Source: an uncultured Dorea sp. (GTDB lineage: Bacteria; Bacillota; Clostridia; Lachnospirales; Lachnospiraceae). From it: a DNA stretch of 64,000 bases. The notes beneath the pieces are model-generated. The model ran no database searches. It saw nothing but the letters and a program-made list of their open reading frames with translations, and had not been told where the DNA came from. How positions within the stretch are numbered: the stretch's first letter is position 1; every line of letters starts with the position of its first letter. Shown in pieces: positions 61,134-64,000 of this stretch. Position numbers and translations under genes: made by a program. The stretch is from contig CAJUFA010000005.1 in assembly GCA_910585725.1 (NCBI GenBank), positions 1-64,000 on the forward strand. The letters are read 5' to 3'.

Positions 61134-62372
61134 TCAAAAGGACTCCTCACTCAATACCTTCTCTGCAATGCCCTCCCATGATATCCTGCTGACGTCCGCG
61201 TAAACCGCATCGTCTGTTTCTTCATATTCCGGCGGCTGAATACTATGATACAGCGCATCCGCCAGGCGTTCTTCAAATCCAGGCAGGGATTCCGGGACAG
61301 GCTCGTCCGCATTCTTCATCAGGGGCATCGGGACATACCTGACGTCCGCGCCCGACGTGTATTGTTCGATCCATTCTCTGATTCCCGGCAGTTCAGACAC
61401 GACCACCCTGTCGCCGCAGGCCAGCGCTTCGATGATTGTAAGGGGCAATCCGTCAAAGAAGGAAGGCAGCACGAAGATATCGCTGGCATTATACACCTTT
61501 GCAAGCTCCGGCTGCGTCAGCCTTCCGGTGAATTCTACCTCATACGGGCACTCTCCCGCCATCTTGCGTATCTCTTCGTACTCTTCCCGGTTCCCTGCGC
61601 TTCCGGCAAGCCGGATCAGCAATCTATCCTTACGGCAGCGCTCTTCCCCGCCGTGACGGGCAGACAGAAGGGACAGACTTCGGATCAGACTCATGACTCC
61701 CTTCTTCTCCGCAATCTTTCCCGCGAAAACGATCCGCGTCACGCCGTCAGCTTTCTTCTCACCTGTCCGGAAGAATATTTTACTGTTATATCCCATTCCC
61801 ACTTCCGTAATCTTCTCCGGAGCCGCGTCGTAGATATGGAGCACACCTTCTCTCTGCGCTTTCTGGGGAACGAATATCCTGTCAAGCTTCCGAATCTGTG
61901 TTCTGATATATTCCCTCCTGAGATCGGTCTTCACCATCTGCCTGAGATCGGTATTATGGCAGAACCCGTATATACGACGCTGCGGGAAATGTTCCCTGAC
62001 CACGGCCGTAAGCAGATACAGGTGATGACACAAGATCAAATCAGGATTAAACTCCTCTGCCGCCCGGGCGATCACCTCCAGAAACGCCGATTCAAACATC
62101 TCCGTCATCTCCGGCGTCATATCACAATACCTTGTACTTCTGTAGGGCATCTCATCCGACATTCCAACGATAGGATAAGGTAATTTCCTGCTCTCAAAAT
62201 ACACCGGATAAAATCTCACTTCCGAAGGCAGCTCCACGGCGTCGTCCCGGTAAACGCCGGCTACGACCGCCTGTTCCCGACCCTTAAGGGCATATTCTTT
62301 TACAAGCTCCGTCAGATAGACTCCGCTTCCCGTACTATTGGGCTTCTGAGCCGTAATACTCAATATTCTCAT
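61134..62372 (-). CDS. Group 1 (GT4-like) glycosyltransferase
   Basis: 412 aa, GT-B fold. N-terminal acceptor side starts MRILSITAQKPNSTGSGVYL. The C-terminal donor side has IVFAGKIAEKKGVMSLIRSL, NASDIFVLPSFFDGLPLTIIEALACG and a Glu-rich tail. The ExxxxxxxE-type motif sits in FFDGLPLTIIEALA. Donor and acceptor are unknown. It lies 41 bases after folA, separate from the main polysaccharide locus, so its connection is uncertain. Confidence 0.85.
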   Translation of the reverse strand: MRILSITAQKPNSTGSGVYLTELVKEYALKGREQAVVAGVYRDDAVELPSEVRFYPVYFESRKLPYPIVGMSDEMPYRSTRYCDMTPEMTEMFESAFLEVIARAAEEFNPDLILCHHLYLLTAVVREHFPQRRIYGFCHNTDLRQMVKTDLRREYIRTQIRKLDRIFVPQKAQREGVLHIYDAAPEKITEVGMGYNSKIFFRTGEKKADGVTRIVFAGKIAEKKGVMSLIRSLSLLSARHGGEERCRKDRLLIRLAGSAGNREEYEEIRKMAGECPYEVEFTGRLTQPELAKVYNASDIFVLPSFFDGLPLTIIEALACGDRVVVSELPGIREWIEQYTSGADVRYVPMPLMKNADEPVPESLPGFEERLADALYHSIQPPEYEETDDAVYADVSRISWEGIAEKVLSEESF

Positions 62373-62413
62373 GATTCATTTCCCGCCATCCGTATAATTT
62401 TTCACATGTATAA

Positions 62414-62917
62414 TCAATTCTGAGAATCATCTGTGATTCTTTCATATATCGTAAAATAATATTCCAGATCGAAGCATGTCTGCTCTTCACTGATCTTCGT
62501 CATTCTCCACTCTTCATCCTGGTCCAGATTGGGAAAATACGTATCTGCGTCATAAGCATGATCAATCTTTGTGACAAGCGCCGTATCACATAGCGAAAGC
62601 ATCTCACGGTATATACTCTCCCCTCCGATCACGTAGATCTCACCCTTGTATTTTCTGGCTTCCTCTACGGCTTCCTCTACACTATGGACGACTACCGCCC
62701 CTTTTACCTTATAACCCGGATTTCTTGTAATCACAATATTAACTCTGTTCTTAAGCGGCTGTCCCTGGGGAAAACTTTCAAGAGTCTTCCTGCCCATGAT
62801 TACAATATTTCCTTTGGTTGTCTCCCGGAAAAACTTCATATCTGCCGGAATACTCCACATCAGCCGGTTATTCTTTCCTATAGCCCAATTCTTATCAACT
62901 GCCACGATCAGGTTCAT
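62414..62917 (-). CDS. folA: Dihydrofolate reductase
   Basis: 167 aa. LIVAVDKNWAIGKNNRLMWSIPADM has the substrate-binding start (shown by parts MNLIVAVDKNWAIG and WSIPADMKFF), VIMGRKTLES binds NADPH and YVIGGESIYREML closes the site. It regenerates tetrahydrofolate after thymidylate synthesis by the gene upstream, thyA (17-base gap). Ribosome site GGGGAGAG. Confidence 0.95.
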   Translation of the reverse strand: MNLIVAVDKNWAIGKNNRLMWSIPADMKFFRETTKGNIVIMGRKTLESFPQGQPLKNRVNIVITRNPGYKVKGAVVVHSVEEAVEEARKYKGEIYVIGGESIYREMLSLCDTALVTKIDHAYDADTYFPNLDQDEEWRMTKISEEQTCFDLEYYFTIYERITDDSQN

Positions 62918-62934
62918 CTGTTTCTCTCCCCTCT

Positions 62935-63783
62935 CTATACTGCCACCGGAATATCCCGGATCTGTTCATGTGTCTCATAGTCTGTCAATTTTACGTCGTC
63001 GGCCGTAAATGCATAGAAATCCTGAATTTCCGGATTCAGCCAGAACTTTGGCGCCGGAAGCGGCTCTCTCCCGATCAGCTCTTCCACCAGCGGCACATGC
63101 CTGTCATAAATATGCGCATCCGCGATTACATGGACGAATTCCCCCGCCTTCATACCGCATACCTGCGCAAGCATATGCATCAGCACCGCATACTGGCATA
63201 CATTCCAGTTATTCGCGGTCAGGACGTCCTGGGAACGCTGGTTCAAAATCCCGTTCAGTATCAACTGCTCCGTCCCCCGCTCTTTCGTCACATTGAATGT
63301 CATACTATAAGCACAGGGGTACAGGTTCATCTCATGCAGGTCCTGATGAACATACAGATTCGTCATAATCCTGCGGCTGTAGGGGTTGTTTTTAAGATCA
63401 TAGATTACCCTGTCGGTCTGGTCGAACATCCCTTCCTTATACACATGCTCTACACCCATCTGGTAACCGTAAGCTTTTCCGATAGAACCCTTCTCATCCG
63501 CCCAGCTATCCCAGATATGACTCTTAAGCTCATGAATATTATTCGATTTCTTCTGCCAGATCCACAGCATCTCATCCGTACAGCTCTTGATCGCAGTCCT
63601 CCGAAGCGTCAGCGCCGGAAATTCTTTTGACAGATCATAACGGTTCACCACTCCGAACCGCTTAATGGTATACGCCGAGCTCCCGTCTTCCCACTTCGGG
63701 CGGACCTTCTCCCCGCTTGTATCCGTTCCATGATCTATAATATCTCTGCACATCTCTATAAAGACTCTGTCCGCGTAACTCAT
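62935..63783 (-). CDS. thyA: Thymidylate synthase ThyA
   Basis: 282 aa, folate-dependent enzyme making dTMP from dUMP. DLSKEFPALTLRRTAIKSC is the N-terminal segment. The catalytic cysteine lies in LYPCAYSMTFNV, with the phosphate-binding RSQDVLTANNWN and FVHVIADAHIYDRH following. The chain around the active site differs from the Escherichia type (PCHALFQF replaced by PCAYSMTF), resembling the clostridial branch. AAAGGAGGAAG gives a strong start. Confidence 0.93.
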   Translation of the reverse strand: MSYADRVFIEMCRDIIDHGTDTSGEKVRPKWEDGSSAYTIKRFGVVNRYDLSKEFPALTLRRTAIKSCTDEMLWIWQKKSNNIHELKSHIWDSWADEKGSIGKAYGYQMGVEHVYKEGMFDQTDRVIYDLKNNPYSRRIMTNLYVHQDLHEMNLYPCAYSMTFNVTKERGTEQLILNGILNQRSQDVLTANNWNVCQYAVLMHMLAQVCGMKAGEFVHVIADAHIYDRHVPLVEELIGREPLPAPKFWLNPEIQDFYAFTADDVKLTDYETHEQIRDIPVAV

Positions 63784-63802
63784 AACTTCCTCCTTTATCC
63801 TC

Positions 63803-64000
63803 TCAAAAAAACTCCTGCAATACCCTTTTACAAGCTATCTCTCTGATTGTATCTCCCGCCAAAAATTCATTGACCGCGCTGATCCTTGCCTTATCATACG
63901 CCTGAAAAATAAGCTGCGCCTTTCCCGGATTATGATATACCTTCCAATATCCCGTCATGACTCCGCCCTTCCCCTTCTGCTCTATAAAACACCTTACATC
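63803..64000 (-). CDS. C-terminal end of an unrecognised gene (cut by window edge)
   Basis: An open frame of 65 codons ends in TGA at 63803-63805, 19 bases before thyA. The translation includes GVMTGYWKVYHNPGKAQL and AVNEFLAGDTIREIACKRVL. It is uninterrupted to the window end and its codon use matches the neighbours, so I call it the tail of a real gene. I do not recognise the family. Without the N-terminus no function can be proposed. Confidence 0.55.
   Translation of the reverse strand, partial: DVRCFIEQKGKGGVMTGYWKVYHNPGKAQLIFQAYDKARISAVNEFLAGDTIREIACKRVLQEFF

Overview
The window is a gene-dense, core-type chromosomal segment from a low-to-mid GC Gram-positive anaerobe. The best fit is a clostridium of the family Lachnospiraceae. 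Supporting signs are the order of comM-dprA-topA and of ireB-ruvX-DUF1292-fur-rnj, the sporulation genes sigK and pdaA, GGAGG-type ribosome sites almost everywhere, a T-box leader, and many LCP/cohesin-like surface proteins. Most genes lie on the minus strand. I see no phage, insertion sequence, tRNA, rRNA or CRISPR array.

Layout: 1-2.9 kb is competence/topoisomerase (topA start, dprA, comM). 3.1-6.0 kb is a three-gene membrane glycolipid-type operon (GT28 glycosyltransferase, polysaccharide deacetylase, flippase-like protein). 6.2-8.8 kb has sigK and the tRNA wobble-uridine pair trhP/trmR. 8.8-12.8 kb pairs a lipoprotein solute-binding protein with a hybrid histidine kinase. 12.9-17.5 kb is housekeeping (RNase J, Fur, DUF1292, RuvX, IreB, MtaB). 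17.6 kb holds a small HPr-like protein without the active-site histidine. 18-24.3 kb is a seven-gene RNA-modification/nucleoside operon (thiI, cysteine desulfurase, rsmE, prmA, adenosine deaminase, ArsC-like, YdcF-like). 24.4-27.1 kb holds pdaA and glmS, convergent on a shared terminator.

27.2-42.7 kb is a surface-polysaccharide locus: a cohesin-like membrane protein, two LCP ligases, two tandem paralogous polymerase-type membrane proteins, two GT2 glycosyltransferases, a polyprenyl-phosphate sugar transferase, an acyltransferase, and the dTDP-rhamnose set rfbABDC. The rfbA promoter has a 19-bp spacer filled by a perfect dyad, the architecture of MerR-controlled promoters. A MerR-methyltransferase fusion is encoded 1.9 kb away at the end of a GntR-ABC transporter operon (43.4-46.6 kb) that has its own phased operator.

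46.8-54.4 kb is a galacturonate/glucuronate catabolic cluster (uxaC, uxaB, uxaA, kdgK, eda) with a divergent LacI-type regulator and two matching 14-bp operators. 54.5-57.1 kb has a MATE exporter and a DUF1015 protein. 57.2-61.1 kb is ilvE, ilvN, ilvB and a T-box leader with a likely valine GUA specifier. 61.1-64 kb has a GT4-type glycosyltransferase, folA, thyA and the end of an unrecognised gene.

The points I consider most worth following are the glycosyltransferase/deacetylase/flippase trio, the MerR-style rfbA promoter beside a MerR-methyltransferase fusion, the GntR operator phased at 10 bp, the cysteine-rich insertion in IlvB, and the cohesin-like protein with an acidic cytoplasmic tail.
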